The notes: a model not told the origin generated them from the sequence alone. A stretch of 64,000 nucleotides of DNA from Branchiostoma floridae (GCF_000003815.2 NC_049985.1:5478692-5542691), one strand, 5' to 3'; shown: positions 1-17,253, counted from the first letter of the stretch. Numbers and translations are program-made.

Positions 1-193
1 TGTATATAACACTTGGCTGCATAGGGCATGTTGTTGTGCATAACACGTTGCTACACTTGGTATAGTGTCACTTGTATACTAGTAGTTCACTTTGCTTTGT
101 AGGGCACTTTGTTACATAGGATACTTGTTGTTGTGTGGGATCATTGTTGTGATTTGCTACAAAAACTATAAGCTATGCAATTAAATTCTGTAG

Positions 194-3355
<3,162 letters not shown>

Positions 3356-5393
3356 CACCGCCCCCCTCCCCACCACCCACCGCACAATTTCTACGTAGTC
3401 CTGCCAGTCACGATGCAAGCCTTCAGCCGCCGCGTCGGTCTGTGACACCCGCGTAAGACTCTACTCCACCCGAGGCAATGTCCCACCCGGTAACAACGCA
3501 GAAATGTTGATCAGCATCCCACCCGTCAAACCCCACAGGACAGAACAAACGCAGACAAACATGCCGGCTGTGGCTTCGCCGTCGTGACTAACTACACTTA
3601 CTTGAAGTGATCAAAATTGCACAAGTTCTGCATATATATAACGTTCAACAATTCGCTGAAGAGCCTGAATTGAGAATTAGCGAGAATTCCCCCCTTTCTT
3701 ATTGATTCCACCGCTATTTGAAATTCTTATACAGGCGCCGTGAATGCAAACGAATCTTGTCAATAAATGTAATTGAAATTTCAGCTGGCAGTATATGCCA
3801 TAAATATTGAGAACAATTTTTGCAGGAGAGCTGAGATACTTGTTGTTCACGTGCTTTGTTGATGTCTTCCGGGAAACTATAGTCTGTGCGATACGTAAAA
3901 CAATGAGAAGAAATTTTGTTGTATTTATGCAGCAGTTTGTGGTCGTGGGTGGTTTCGTGTATACGATCAGTAGTGCAGTCAGAGAAAATGTGGTCGTCGA
4001 CATGTAAGGAACAAAAAAGTGGAAATTTGTACTTTAGGGAAATGTTGGCTGTTTCAAACAGGAGGGAATCATCAGCAAACCAAATGTTAGACACACGACT
4101 AAATAGAATACAGTGAGGACGTTTTAGTTTAGTGGAAGGGAAGGCTGTTCTTGAGATTGTCAGAAGGTTACATTATGTTCAGTGCTGCTCTTCTGTAATA
4201 TGCATTACCTCATCCGCTCAGAGCATAGCAGGAAAAGGATTATTGACCACATATACTTACTTCCAGCTTTTTTATCCACAATCTTTGTATTTGTACTCTG
4301 TTACATTGTTCAAGGTCACTTGTGTTTAAGTGTTACAAAAAGCATTGAGAACAAATGAGTATTCTTAGTATAGAGATACACTTTGTGCATATTTCTCAGA
4401 GCCTTTCATTACCTTATGTGCTGGACATTGTAAATGTAATTGAAGATTGTTGCGCTGACTGTTTAGAAAACCATTTTCATGACCTGGCTTTTCTGTCAGC
4501 CTTCACTAAAGCTCGTACCTTTATTTTCGCCCTTCTCGTAGCCAAATGTCTAGGAATAGAAGGTAGGAGCTAGCTTTGATGAAATGAGGACTCTGTTCTT
4601 GTAACTGTTAGAGGAATAGTTAGATGATGAGATACCGCCGAATTATGTAAGGATTCCTTTTGTTTGGTTCCGACCACAAAACGGAGTGAGGAAATTTGAT
4701 AGAATGTCGATATGGATTTAAACAATGTTCTCCAGAATGATTTTGTTGTTACAAGTATTGTCCAAATGCATTTTCTGTTGTATTCCGCTAATGATTTGAG
4801 CTGTAACAGCCCTGAATCTTCCGACGTAGACAGCAAAATGCATGTTTATTTTGTCTCTGGATCTCCGAACCACTACGCAAGAGCTTTACACGTTTTTTGG
4901 TCAACGTTACTCTCTTCAAGCAAGCATCCATACTTTTCAAGAATGCAGTTTGTGACATAAGATTCCAGAGGAACACAATGATGAATTATTTGACAAATGG
5001 AAGAACAGAAAGGAAAAATCCTTGTGATGCGTTAGGATACGAGCTCCTCTGTCAGACCTCTAGCAGCAAAGTAGACTTAGTGGAACATGTATGTATGCAT
5101 CTTGTCATGGTTGTTATCATGTATAGATTAAAAACAAATACTGCACAGGAGCCATAAACAACGGTCTGGTGTGTGTACTGTTTGTGTGGAATAAATAACC
5201 TCGGAATAGGACAACTACTCTGAACAGAGACGGGGGCGCCACAGGTTATCTGGTACTTATGATACGTTGCTGCAGTCACGTGGCTACAGCATAACGACCC
5301 AGATGTAGCGGTAGGACGGTCCATTCATACAAAATTTGTAGTTTAGTATTTATATTAAAGTATAGCTTTGGTACAATTCACGTTTCGTATGAC
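3356..5393 (+). other. SMAD1/5/9: SMAD 3' UTR and downstream region
   Basis: No coding exon is recognised. Canonical AATAAA hexamers occur at 3762-3767 and 5190-5195 on the SMAD strand, so the transcript could end near either. SMAD 3' UTRs are often long, but I cannot decide between the sites from sequence. Confidence 0.45.
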
Positions 5394-5474
5394 ATTACGA
5401 GGAGGTATGACCCTGACGGGAAGGGGGAACTCTGCCATTTCTTCGTCGGCAGCAGGGTCATGCCTCCTCGTAAT
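5394..5474. repeat. near-perfect hairpin with 22-bp arms
   Basis: Arm 5394-5415 pairs with arm 5453-5474 with one mismatch across 22 bp (outer sequence ATTACGAGGAGG, inner ACCCTG) around a 37-base loop. It could be a tiny foldback element or a transcribed hairpin. No second copy was seen in the window. Confidence 0.8.
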
Positions 5475-8400
5475 TTAGAGCTCGTCGTCCGATCGATTTT
5501 CGCCTAATTTGAGGGGGGTATTACCAATACAGATGAAATTCCGTGTCCAGTTAGAAACCATCACAATTCCATGACCATATAGGGTGAAAAATAATTTCAA
5601 ACGATGATTAAATAGGGTAGTGAGATTTAGACCAGTGAGAGACTCGGGTCCTGTCTTTGGGTCATATATATCGAACGATCGCAAACTGAGGCCAATCGTG
5701 GGATAGTCGGACACATAAAAGTCAGCTTCTCTTTGTGGCAATTCTTGTTGGTGGTTGGTTTTGATCACAGCCTGCTTGAAAATTCTGCGACATTAAAATC
5801 ACACGAGGACCTATGACAAATGGGACTGCACCGATAGCGATGATGTTTCACGGGCTTGTCTGCTCAACGTATGAAAATATGAAAAACACTTTCCTGTTGT
5901 GTCCGTGAACATGGGTCAGATAGAATCGTTTTTCAGATGTATATGTCAGTTGAACACCTCAGTGGCTCCCACAAGTGTGTCAACACCCACTTCAGCAAAT
6001 CAGTGTTGAACGTAAAACCTTGCGGATGCCGCACCTGCGTTTGCTTTCAGAGCAAATATAACAGTAGTAACTCTCCAGCAAAAATGCACTAACGCCATAG
6101 CATAGGGCTTTTCAATTCGCTAGTCTTTTGATGTATGGTGGACTTTTGGATGCTAAGGTATATACCACCAGCTTCACACGTGGGATAATACAAAGCACAC
6201 AGTCAGTGGACATGAAAGAGAGCGCCAAGGGCCTGCTTTGTGAGGCTCTTCGATACTTGAGAGTAGCTGAACAACTTTGTGTGCTCAACACGTGCCACCT
6301 TGCCAAGATGGTATCTCCGTACAGAAATAGTCTACAGACATTGTTGTCTCAACAGAAGAGGTTTCCACTTTCTACAGACGTTAGTTGTGACCTTGAACTT
6401 GGAAACTCAGTTTGAGAGCTAGGAAGAGGGGAGCTTTGGCTTTCAGCAACACCGTTAGTATGTTTAATATGTGCTCGGTCAGTCCTAACGCCGACTAGGA
6501 CATGATTTTGTGCACAAAAAAGTACAGCTTCAAGTTTAATCTGGAAAAAAAAAGAGTTCAAAAATATTCTGAAAAGAGTTCGCGAGTTCGTATACGTATA
6601 CTTCTATAATAACCGGCCAGCTTTACAATCTATTACACAATATGGAGCCAACTCAGATACACAGTAACAGCGATATGTGAAAAGGAAGGGAATTTTATTG
6701 CCGATAGAGAACTTATTCGATAGCTTAAGCCATGGTACGTTGATAATTTCTTTGTGGTGAAAAACTATGCGTATTGTACAACAGGAAGACCAAACCGTCT
6801 GCACTTTTTTCAAGAACGCGAAAAAAGTTGCAATTTTTACTTCTGAAGATTCCATCTGTGTCAGGGCGTACGATCATCGTGCGATCATTGTGCGATCGCT
6901 TTCTTTGAATAGTCGTGGATGTGTCTTCAGAAATTCAACTGTCTTTAAGCTGTCTAAAAACAATTTTAGTTCTTTGTGGGTGGTTTGTTCTGGAAAAAAT
7001 CCGATTCAACGGTATTATAATCGTACGTCGACGAATGTGGCCACCCGTTAGTTAGTTGTACTTTTCAACATGTGGTTCTTGAACTCCAAGTCCAAACACA
7101 GGTCAGTCGGGTTATCAGCTAACATATCATGCCAAGGAGTGACTAATGCGACATGGCCGACCCGTGTGTGATTGTGTGTGTGTGGTTAGGAGACGTCCTT
7201 GCGTGTGAAAGGACCGGCTGTTTGTATTGGACTGTCGTGCCACTTCCGAAAACACCGTCGGGTGATGGACATGTTTTGTCCAGACGCTAACCGTGTTTTG
7301 GTAATTCCCTTCCTGCGTTTTGATGAAAAACAACGATAAGAAACGTGACAGGCAGAAGTATTTGACCGGGATCCCGTGGTAACCAAACTTATTAGCCACA
7401 CTCATGGATGGTTTATTTGGTGGGACGATTTCGTTCCCTTTCCGGTGACACAATCTCTTGATTGCTAAAATGACAGGGCTGATTTGGTGTCCTACCCGAG
7501 ACCTGGCCAGTGGAAAGTCAGGAGAAGTATGATTTAGCCAGGCTACTCAACGCTGAACTATTGAAAATTGTGTACGGCGCTGTATCTGTATTTTCAGCCT
7601 GTGCGATTGTTCTTCAATCTATCTATAACATTACCACAGTTAATAACGGAAACTGAAATGAACAATGATTGTAGTGTAATAAGGAACGTGTTAAGTTAGC
7701 CTATACAGTGGTAACTCTGGTCGGGATGGCGATTTGTAAGAATCATTTTGAAGTAAAAAGCACATGCGTACACGCAAACACGTTATTCTAGTTTTTAAGT
7801 AACCACAATCTTAATGATAATGTACAAACCGCTTTCCCACACTTAGAAAAGTAGCAGTCCTCAGTTATAGACCATAATTGTCTCAACCCTGATGACCCAG
7901 AGTATATGCGGCCTGCCACCGTATGTTGCTGTATATCGCTCGATATGACGACAAACCATTCATTCATTCGTATCGACTATGTTAAGAGCTTGATGTGACT
8001 TGCGGGCACTATAGATTTTGACGAGTACCGAAAAGGAAAAGGAAGTTCAAAACCAGCCAAGAAACTTTGTCAACTCGTATAGACTCCCGGTGTGAACACT
8101 TTCGAGGTGAATTTGGAGTGGAGAAATATCGAACTGCATGCACTTTGAATCCACTTCCACTTCAATTACTCTACTGCTCAGTAATGTTACTGGGTCTCGT
8201 ACTGGCCTTCCGGTTGTTCACTTACTGATCGTTTGTAACCTGCATTTGTATGTCTATGCCATGTTTTTATTGAGACCATTTGTAACAAATCGCACTCAAT
8301 TCAGGAGGTCTGTGGCCTCCTGCTCACGTGGATTTGTGTGTGAAATAGATAAAGAAATAAAAAGCACCTCGAAAGTTTTGAGCATGTCAAAAATATTCAG

Positions 8401-10187
8401 TACGTCCACAAGAATCAGCACACAAGTACCTGGGATGCATTAGAGTGCACTAGCACTGGGAATCCACTGCACAGCCTATTTGCCAGCGTATTTCGTGCAA
8501 TTCTCCGTCTGGTGCAATAATGCAGTACCCCGTACAGTTAACAGAAGTGAGCGTCAATCCGTTGTGCAATTAACTGGCTTGAGTCTAGGCCGGATCCTTA
8601 AATCTGATTAGAGACTAGCACTTGTGTGTTCTGTAGGCTACGAATAATAAAATATAACTGAGCGAGTCCGGCACTTTCTTTGAGAGTGAAACTTCAAAAA
8701 GCTACTCCATCCACGACACGGCGTCCGCATGGAAGACATCAAAGCGACTGTATTGATATACCACAGAAAGATTGGACCAACCGCCAACATTTGGCGGCAA
8801 ATACTGAGAAGACTCCACTTCAAATTTGTGTAAAAAGTCGTTCGATCAATGCTTGTAATAAATAACGCGTTAAATGGCCCCTGGGCCCGGCACCGTATGT
8901 CCACGGCGTACGCACAGGCGTTCAAAAATTCACGGGGCGGCCATGAATTACGTATTGGCTGCATCGATGGTGATTGTCGCCTGTTTTCCGATATCAAATC
9001 CACAGTTTAGCACTGTAAACTGCAGACGTTGTCAAATAGGCGCAAATAAAGGAATGTTTCAACTATAGAGCGGGTAGAATCAAACTGTGATGATTGTCAA
9101 GGCCAGTGTATATGAATGCGCGGTGCTTTTCCCAAAACACAGTTAGCTGTTTAGCTGTACTACATGTAGATGGTTGGGAAAACGTAGCAAGTCAAATTTT
9201 GTATGTTTTATAAATTTTTGGGACAATAAATACACAATCTACTAAGCAATGCGCAACTGCTTGTGTTGCAGTGAGTCCGTGTATGCCAATCTGCTATGCA
9301 TGTATTTTGTCTGCTGTTTTTCGATTGTGGAAAAGTGTCCAAAAATGTGGCGCCTAAAACGGAAGGTTATGGCTTTCTAGACACCATTACCGCCATTTAG
9401 GACATTCTGGGGTCACAGGGAAGGCCTGATTGCATAACTCCTGGATCTAGGGGATTGCTGACTGGCTAGGGACGGAGGATGTGAGGTTAACGATGGTGTG
9501 GTTGCTGATACGCGGCGCGCACACATTTTTAATGGTTTGTGTCCTATAAACGTCAGATTTGACAAACGACATTTTCTCCGCACGATTTGCGGCTAAAATT
9601 ACCAAGGGACTGCAGGGAAATGTCTTTCACAACTGTAAACAGGGGTGTGCCAGTTTTTGAGCGCCTATCCTCATAGATGTGAAATGTGAAAGTATCGCAC
9701 TGTTCGAGCATGCAGATAAGCGCGGCTGTTGTAATTTACTGGTGTATTTGTTTGTTTGCTTGTTTATCTTCCTTCATGTGAGCCAGCAATCATGTTAATA
9801 TTGCAGAGTGGCAGCATATAAGGCTGATGTGGTGTAAGAGGATCTTTGCAGAATTGGAAGTGTGGTTCAATGGTGTTGGAGTTGAGAGCCAAGATGACTA
9901 ATATCTATACTCACACAGCAATGTCAGGTCATTAGGGGTACCCACTTAGAGATTGTCACAAAGAAAGCGGAGTCTCGAATCTAGACGTTTTTACTGCCGT
10001 TGATAGCTCAAGGATAACGTCTGTCCACTACCATTATGATATCAAGTACCAAAGTTATCAAGGAGCTCCTTGTATCAACCAAGGATTGATGTGTTCAAAT
10101 ATTCGTACTTCCTAACACTATCGTGGAGTGCACCATCAAACACAGTAGGAGCATCCTCATTAGATAGCTTTAGCTTTAAACAACACT
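5475..10187. other. gene-free stretch
   Basis: I see no recognisable coding exon on either strand. Open frames are short and have no splice context or family resemblance. Several AATAAA hexamers occur (for example near 8350, 9050 and 9226), but none follows a coding region. Confidence 0.5.
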
Positions 10188-10325
10188 TAATTGCAGCTAG
10201 ATGTGCAAAGGTTAGATGTGAAAGGTCGTTCAGTGTAATCTAACCAGCTGCTGCCGCGCCGTGTGGCTGGAAAGCTGCTAAGCCGAAGAAAGGTTATACC
10301 GGCTATATAGAGATAGATACAGGCA
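10188..10325 (+). repeat. interspersed repeat (TTGCAGCTAGATGTGCAAA family), copy 1
   Basis: The order GCAGCTAGATGTGCAAA, GTTAG.TGTGA, CAGTGTAA, CCAACTGCTG-like, AAGCCGAAG and GGTTATACCGG recurs at 43375-43515. A short reverse-strand fragment lies at 17365-17402. Confidence 0.6.
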
Positions 10326-11260
10326 CAAAAGAAATACTGAAAAGGAATGAAGATAAATCATTTCATTAGTAATGATCCTTTCCATTCTCAACAATCGTCA
10401 ATTTTGCGTAGCCTCCATCAGGCCTTCCTACGGGGGTGCTGGGATTTGTAGAATTCCGACAAAAATCGGGGAAACTGGCCAGTAGGGGAGTTCGTCCACG
10501 CTAAGGTTCATACTTCCCCTCCTGCGCGGCCGACCAACTACTTTGGTAGCAAAACTCTCCTAGCAGATTATCCCCCCCTATAATAGCCAGCGTAGTCAGC
10601 GTAGTCTGATAGAGACTGAATTTTGCTACTGTAACACAAAATAACCACTTCTGTCCACTGTTATTCATGAAACACGAGTTGTGGACTGTCATTTCAGCAC
10701 TAAGGACAGAGACAGTCTCTAACCTAATGGGTCTCCGAGGAATGTTCTTTCCACGGTTTTAATTAGAAATGATCTACTTGATCCATCGGCCACTTAAGGC
10801 ATATGTGAGACGGCTACTTTATATTCAGAGCCAAGGGTCCAGCTTTGTAAATGTTTTATCGAATCAAGGTCTGGAAAAACACATGACTGCAACCCCAAAA
10901 ATGTTCGCTATGAAGAAACGACGACCTTCTGTTTGTTATGAATGACTAGAATTTCACTTGGATGACGTTTAGATGAGTTGTCTAAAAGAGTGGAGCTAAT
11001 CTGAAAGATATTTCAAATAAAACATGTCATTTCGCCCACCAGTCAATCTGTGACCTTTTCGCCAGCCCACGCCAAAACTGAGAATAGGTAGCATTGCACG
11101 AGTTTGGCATTTTACCAGAACGAAACAGATATATACGTTATACGGTTATAAAAAGTAAGGAAAGATGAGCACTAAATTAAATCAAAGGACGGTTGACTTC
11201 TCATGCATGTAACGACGTAAGCTGTGGTGCTTTTTTAGTTTTTTTTTTTTTAAATTTGTT

Positions 11261-11614
11261 TTGCATACACGGTAAACCGCCTTAAGGCGTAACACACTAT
11301 GTTTGTACTGATTAGTACAATCTGCAACTAAGGACAGATTTATTTAATCCATTCACACCGGAAAAGACCCCTAATCTTTTCGATAAGTGTGGTGGGTTCT
11401 TTGACGTGGTCGATGCGCGACTCTCCTCAAACACGGGACCTCCATTTAACGTCCTATCCTAAGAACGACGTTAACGGAAGCTAGGTACTCATTTTTACCT
11501 GAGTAAAGTGAGGAAAATAGTGCCTTTCCCAAGGGCACAAGATCGGTGGCACATCAGCGGATTCGAACCCAGAACCTGTGGTTTATTAATCGAACACCCT
11601 GCCGATTTCTCCAC
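11261..11614 (-). repeat. tRNA-derived SINE-like interspersed repeat, copy 2
   Basis: This is the best-preserved relative of the 414-785 element. On the minus strand it starts with a tRNA-like head that contains a B-box match (GGGTTCGAATCC, seen as GGATTCGAACCC on the plus strand). CACAAGATCGGTGGCACATC lies beside it. It ends with the GTAAAC..GGCGTAACACAC block next to a T-rich run at 11229-11250. Confidence 0.72.
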
Positions 11615-12678
11615 ACGATGTTTGTGAGGAGACTGATGTGATTAGCCCTGCACGTTTCTCCTGTGGTCCATTTATGTTGACGGATGACGCCCGTCTCGCC
11701 TCTTATTAGCGCCGGGGAAATTGCGTCTCGGCCGGGATGTCAAAAACCACGTATCAAGAATATGCTGCCAAATTACCCACCTTTTCCAATAGCCGGTCTG
11801 GCTATATAGCTCTCCTCAGCAAACTTTAATTACGGTAAAATACATGGGAACATATTCGTCTGGTAAGGGCATGAAAAAGGATGATGTGTTTCTGGTTACC
11901 GGACCTACGTCACATTCCCAGACCGGGGCCCGGTCGGGCAGCCTTCGGGAACGAAAAGTCTGATATACAAGACACATAATTAATTACACAACACGTAAAG
12001 AGAATAGTCGTGGGCATTATTTGTGTATATTTTTACGTCCACATTTCTATTTTTCGTTTTCACAGACCCCGATTTGGAAATGTGACGTTAGCCCTAGTAC
12101 CTGCCGACTCCAGCCTTTTAGAAGAGTCGACCGCGCTGGAAAGGGGCTTACAATTTTTGATCTGAAGGACGTGCAAGAATGGTCACCTACTGCCTACTCT
12201 ATGTTTCCACTACCGTAATCGTAAACATAGTACTACCTTACCTCGGCCTAATCCCAACACGTATGTTTGTAGGACCGTGATACCATGTACGTGTATCATG
12301 AGTTGGTGCATTTAATAGCGGCGGATTTTATCACAGAGGGTCAGAAGTACAAATGAGAGGCTGTTGTTGAACATTTGGCGCGATATTAAGGAGCGAAGAC
12401 AAATTTGTTAGAGGTGTATCTGGCGCGGTTCAGTAGAAGGGAGGGACAGAAAATGGACGGAGTGTGACTGACTAGCGTCGGTTATCAGAAGCCTGCAGTT
12501 GCTTCGTGAGCGTACATTAAAGCAATATTACAGAGTGGGTTGTCATGTATCACTGGGAATGATGTAACTGCAACCTAACTACTCTCCAAGCAGATGTTAG
12601 GCTCCGGCTGTTTTTTTTATCGGGCCTTCTACTTTGTACCGTTTTTTTTAAATGTCTCACGGCCCGGAGCTAACTGGA
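11615..12678. other. gene-free stretch
   Basis: No coding exon or repeat match to the rest of the window was recognised here. Confidence 0.4.
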
Positions 12679-12871
12679 AGTTTCTTATACTTTTTATAGA
12701 GAAAGTAGCAAACCATTTAGTTAGATATGCAAAATAGCAAACCTAGTTATATCCATTCTCCTACGCAGAGGGACCACAGTCGTGTCAAAACTGTTGGGGA
12801 CCGGGCGTTAGGAGGATGGTTATATCTATCTATGAATAAATGGTTTGCTACTTTCTCTATAATAAGAAACT
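12679..12871. mobile_element. foldback MITE-like element
   Basis: The left arm, beginning AGTTTCTTAT, contains TAGAGAAAGTAGCAAACCAT. It pairs with the right arm TAAATGGTTTGCTACTTTCTC and ATAAGAAACT. A further pair of subterminal segments (TTATATCCATTCTCCTA and TTAGGAGGATGGTTATAT) extends the foldback, so nearly the whole element is self-complementary. No coding capacity. Confidence 0.75.
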
Positions 12872-13337
12872 AGCAGATTTTTGCTACTGTCAACAAATGA
12901 TAATCTTTATTGCATGTTTATGGGCTAAATACACAAATGACCACAAGTGGTCTAATGGGTGAAAAGGAATAAATACTACTCTCAACAAAGCAAAACCCCA
13001 ACAACTGAAAATGTGAAGCTAGAACGGGGACATTTCTGTAGCACTACAGAGTAGGTCTTTCAGTGTGTGAAACCATGTACAGTTGTCAAACCTTAACCCA
13101 GCCTTTGAACCTCCCCCTCTTATCATAATTGTTATGAAATCCTGATGACAAAGTGGTGATATTTCTAGCTTTGGCACTATGTATGGTGTTAAACTGTCAC
13201 CATCTATATTTCCTGCTTATACTATATAATGTAAATACATATCAAATAGATGATCTCATCTCTTCATACAATACCGTGATGTCATTATGAATCATCAACA
13301 CACACACACACAAACACCTCTCCTCTGATCCACATAC

Positions 13338-13486
13338 TTTATTCTGTAGAAAGCCTGAAATCTCATAATCTGAGGGATTGGATTGAGCCTTGATTACTGC
13401 TTTCCTGAGCAAACACATTAGGTACATTTGCCTCCGTAATGACGATAAATCACTCAAATCTGCATTTACCACTTTCATCAGAAGCA
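13338..13486 (-). CDS. candidate internal exon of an unidentified minus-strand gene
   Basis: The segment has a plausible acceptor (GATATGCAG) and a strong donor (AAA then GTATGTGG), with about 49 codons open between them. The peptide includes DLSDLSSLRRQMYLMCLLRK and NPSDYEISGFLQNK, compositionally like a real helical protein. A possible AATAAA for the minus strand lies at 12906-12911. I do not recognise the family and could not chain it to other exons, so it may be chance or a decayed gene. Confidence 0.25.
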
Positions 13487-16082
13487 CTGCATATCATCAC
13501 AGTACACATATTAACAAATTTGCACAATATATACTGGAATTATAACTCCATTATCATAAATGTCATCAATGCATTCTTGTTACAATGTCTACAGTCGTCA
13601 AGCACTTTACTTGTATAACGAAATTGCAGTGGTGTTTTAAAAGTCATTTCCATTTGTCAAAATCCTATAACTGTGCTCAGATCAAATATATCTATGATAA
13701 TCATATTTAGCAATGGCATGATATATAGAATTGCACTTTCAAAATTGATGCAATACATTCATGTATATTTCAAGATAAACCATTATGGAATGTTTCCCTT
13801 ATCTTTGATTAAATCATTCATTTATATTCTGCAACAGGAACAAATAAAAGTAAAGTAGAGCTACATGTAGGATTGTACAAAAAACAACAACTACAGTTTA
13901 GTCTTTGATTGACATTCTTGTTGTTTGTATAACGAGTCTCTCAAATCATACATTGACTTACAGCTAAGCAATCCAACAAGATCCCAAGCATGAAGACAAA
14001 AGTCTTGCCTATCGAAGTGATAAGAAAACTAATCTACAACTTCCTGTTCTTGGTTTGGTGCGAAGGCTCGCACATCTGTTATCGTGTTGGGCATTGTCAA
14101 CACAATGTCATGTCTACTTCCCAGCAAACAATGGGAGAGTCTCAAGGTCAGAGTCAAGGTCAGCCACGCAGCACAGACACCACCCCCGCGCAAAGTCAAC
14201 GACTGAGAGGGCGCGACCAGGCCTTTAGATTTACTGTAGCAACATGCCCGGCTTAATCCCACGCATAAATCTAACGATTTCTCAGATAATCTGAGCTGAA
14301 TTGGGGTGAAGGTTGTGTGTGAGGGGTTACGGACAAAGAGAATCATGTTGCGGGCGGATGCTCGCTCGCTTTGGACCAACTTCTTGCACAAACTTTGTTG
14401 CCGAATCATCCCACAGTTTCTGGTACTATGATATATAACCTCCGGTGAAAAATTAGGGCCCTATCGGCGGCAATATATTCCGGACTGCCACGAGGCAGCT
14501 TGTGACAGGGTAGCATCTCCGCTATATCCAGATTGACGTAGCTCATATCTTTGTCATGAGGAATCACCAACGATGGGCCATAAAGAGTTTCCCTGGTAAT
14601 AAATTTTCCATATGGTACAAGCCTTATGGCATGGTCATATATGTAAACAGGCGAAGAGTCCTGATACACTATTACTTAACTCCCATTTCTGGAACACATA
14701 AAAAGGGTGCCCGCATAGGAACGTAATCTTTCCACTTAATTGTTTGCTATAGACCATAATGTGATTGTGGTCCAAAACCAGTGAAATACTGTACATTCAT
14801 CTATATTTGCAGGGACCTAATTTTGTAGTGAGGGATTGAGGTTTTCGTGGCATTTGTGGTTTAAACAATCCTCTACTAGTACTGTAGTAAATACACTGGA
14901 AATGTATATTTGCAGTGTGAATTTCTGGTGAAGAGGGCACTGCAAAAATAAAATCACATTTCAAGGTTTACAGTAGTTCATAGCATAGTCTTTGATAAGA
15001 TGAATTTAATGAAACACACCCAAACTACACCTCACTTGAATTCCAAAGACTAACTTTTTAAAAAATAGAACAATTTGATATCAGGAATTTTCCTTTCAGT
15101 AATGATTGGTTCTCTCCTGAGGATTGAAAAGTTGAAGGACTTTACCTTGAAAAGTCTATGACAGTTATCCGTCATACAAAACTGGTAGTACAAAAAACAG
15201 TCATTATGTTGGAGAACCCAGCAATTTTCAAAATGCCACCGAAACTTTTGCCCACGATTTTTTACCAATCTAAACTTCGTCTGGCTCTTTCTCTTCCTTC
15301 CTTGAGTGGGTGAAATATCGCTAATACCATGTCATCACGATGGTGACAAACGGCCTGGTGGGGAATATCCCGGTTATTGAAGGAACAATGGCAGCACATC
15401 CCTCACTACTGGCAGAAATATGTTGATCTCTTCAACTTTCCTTCTGTGTTGTACTCTTTAATTTGACAGGCGGATCAGTGGTAACATGTTTAATTTCATA
15501 TCCTAACCTGGGCGCATTTGTCACGCTGACAATTTTGGGGCTGGGAAATATTTTTCTTGCGAGGGATCGAAGTAATCCTCGTATATTGCAGACTTGTTGG
15601 CTCATTGTCAACCCTTTCTTCTCCAATGAGAAACTGCCGTGGTTTCGATTGACGACTTTGGAAAAGCGAAAAGTTTGCTGGAATATTCATCTTTGTCAGA
15701 CTGTATGTAATAATAAATGCCTGAAGTCTTACTTATAGATCCACCCATTAATCCATGGTATGAAACTTAAGACGACAGAAGTGGAATACTTTTTGTTACA
15801 GCAAATGAGTGAAAGTTGATGTAGGGTGGAGCTGCCACAATGGGTTTAATTGAAGGGATCTAAATTTGAAGCAAAAGTAGTCAGATAACCTGATAGTAAC
15901 AATATTACTATACTTGTACAGTATGGCAATCAAGTGTCTTTCCATAGTACTCAATACAAATATGGCGCATGAAAGGACCATGCAAAAAAAGGAGAAAATT
16001 CATGCACAAATAGCTATTTTTGACGAATCACCTTACGCATTGCAATTACTGCAATGATAAAGAGCTTCAAAAACATACACGT
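13487..16082. other. gene-free stretch with weak open frames
   Basis: On the minus strand a frame of about 87 codons at 14406-14669 (containing GPSLVIPHDKDMSYVNLDIA) and another near 15050-15268 are open, but neither has a recognisable domain or linked exons. They are left unassigned. Confidence 0.35.
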
Positions 16083-16302
16083 CAGTCAATCTTGTATAAG
16101 TGACCATCTCTACGCAAGGATCACCTAGCCCAGGGTTGTAGCCAGCCCAAAATCCTAGCCAATGTAACCATTTTTAGGTGGTCCCTTGTATAATTTTTCA
16201 CATTGACACAAGAATTAAGAATCTTGTCTATAGCGACCACCTGTCCACATTGACCAGATTCTCTCAGTCCCCTCAGTGGTCTTCTTGGGCAGTGTTGACT
16301 GT
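16083..16302. mobile_element. MITE-like element with CAGTCAA ends
   Basis: It begins CAGTCAATCTTGTATAAGTG and ends TTGACTG. Internal blocks with GTGACCATC, ACGCAAGGATCACC and GCGACCACCTGTCC resemble segments at 21385-21545, 30640-30800 and 35370-35420, so it is one family in several states of decay. Confidence 0.55.
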
Positions 16303-17031
16303 AGTCATGTGTAGAAAGTAAAAAATAGAAACTGAAATCACCACACCTTAATCTAAATCAATATACAAATGTATGTTGTCATTGCATCCTGAAAAATCTA
16401 CCTATTGAAGAACTATCCTTTGAGGTGGTAGCTCACCAAAGTTGAGGTACATTGGCATGGCACTGTGTTCAACCAATTTGACAGAGCGCTCAATGAGTTA
16501 ACATTAATAAAAAACAAATCTTTTTTTCACCATTTGAGTGTTTTGTTGTCTTTTTAGGCCTACTTGTACGATTTGTATGATACATGTACATTCCAATTAT
16601 ATGCTGTATTCCCATCATAAAGTCAATAGTAACACAGACTCAATTTGGAATGCAACGACATTGCCAATGTGCCTCAGTCCGGTGAGATACCCCTTTTACT
16701 GGAGCCAGTGTTCTAGCCAGCCTGAAACTTGTTTCTGTCCCCTGGATTTTGAATGGAAATCCTGTTGAAGGCGCCACGATCCAAATTGGTCTGGGGGCAC
16801 GCTCCCCAGGAAAATTTTGAAATCTAGACCCTCTGAAATGCTATTTCCTATAATTTGAGGGGCAAAATTTTGCTGATACACTCAGCTTGGTTCAATTAAT
16901 ATCTTTACATGCCAATTTTTGTCGGTTACAGAGGATGGAATCGGCGAAATTTTTGTCCATCCCCAGCTGCACAATTCCATCAAAGGACAGATGCTGGCTA
17001 CAACCCGACTGGAGCACAGCACAGCACAGCT

Positions 17032-17131
17032 NNNNNNNNNNNNNNNNNNNNNNNNNNNNNNNNNNNNNNNNNNNNNNNNNNNNNNNNNNNNNNNNNNNNN
17101 NNNNNNNNNNNNNNNNNNNNNNNNNNNNNNN
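17032..17131. other. assembly gap (100 N)
   Basis: Exactly 100 unknown bases, the usual placeholder for a gap of unknown size. Real sequence of any length, including an exon, could be missing here. Confidence 0.99.
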
Positions 17132-17253
17132 CCTGCACACAACAAACAAACAAACAAACAAAATGGCAGCTTTTGCATGTTCAATCTGTAGCCGATTTAA
17201 CAGCTCTTCAGCGTAACAGGCACGCAGTACAGCATGGCAGCAGCTGAACTAGC

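Noticed and set aside
16882-17247. Several open frames crossing the N gap
   Set aside because: They are open only because unknown bases cannot encode a visible stop.
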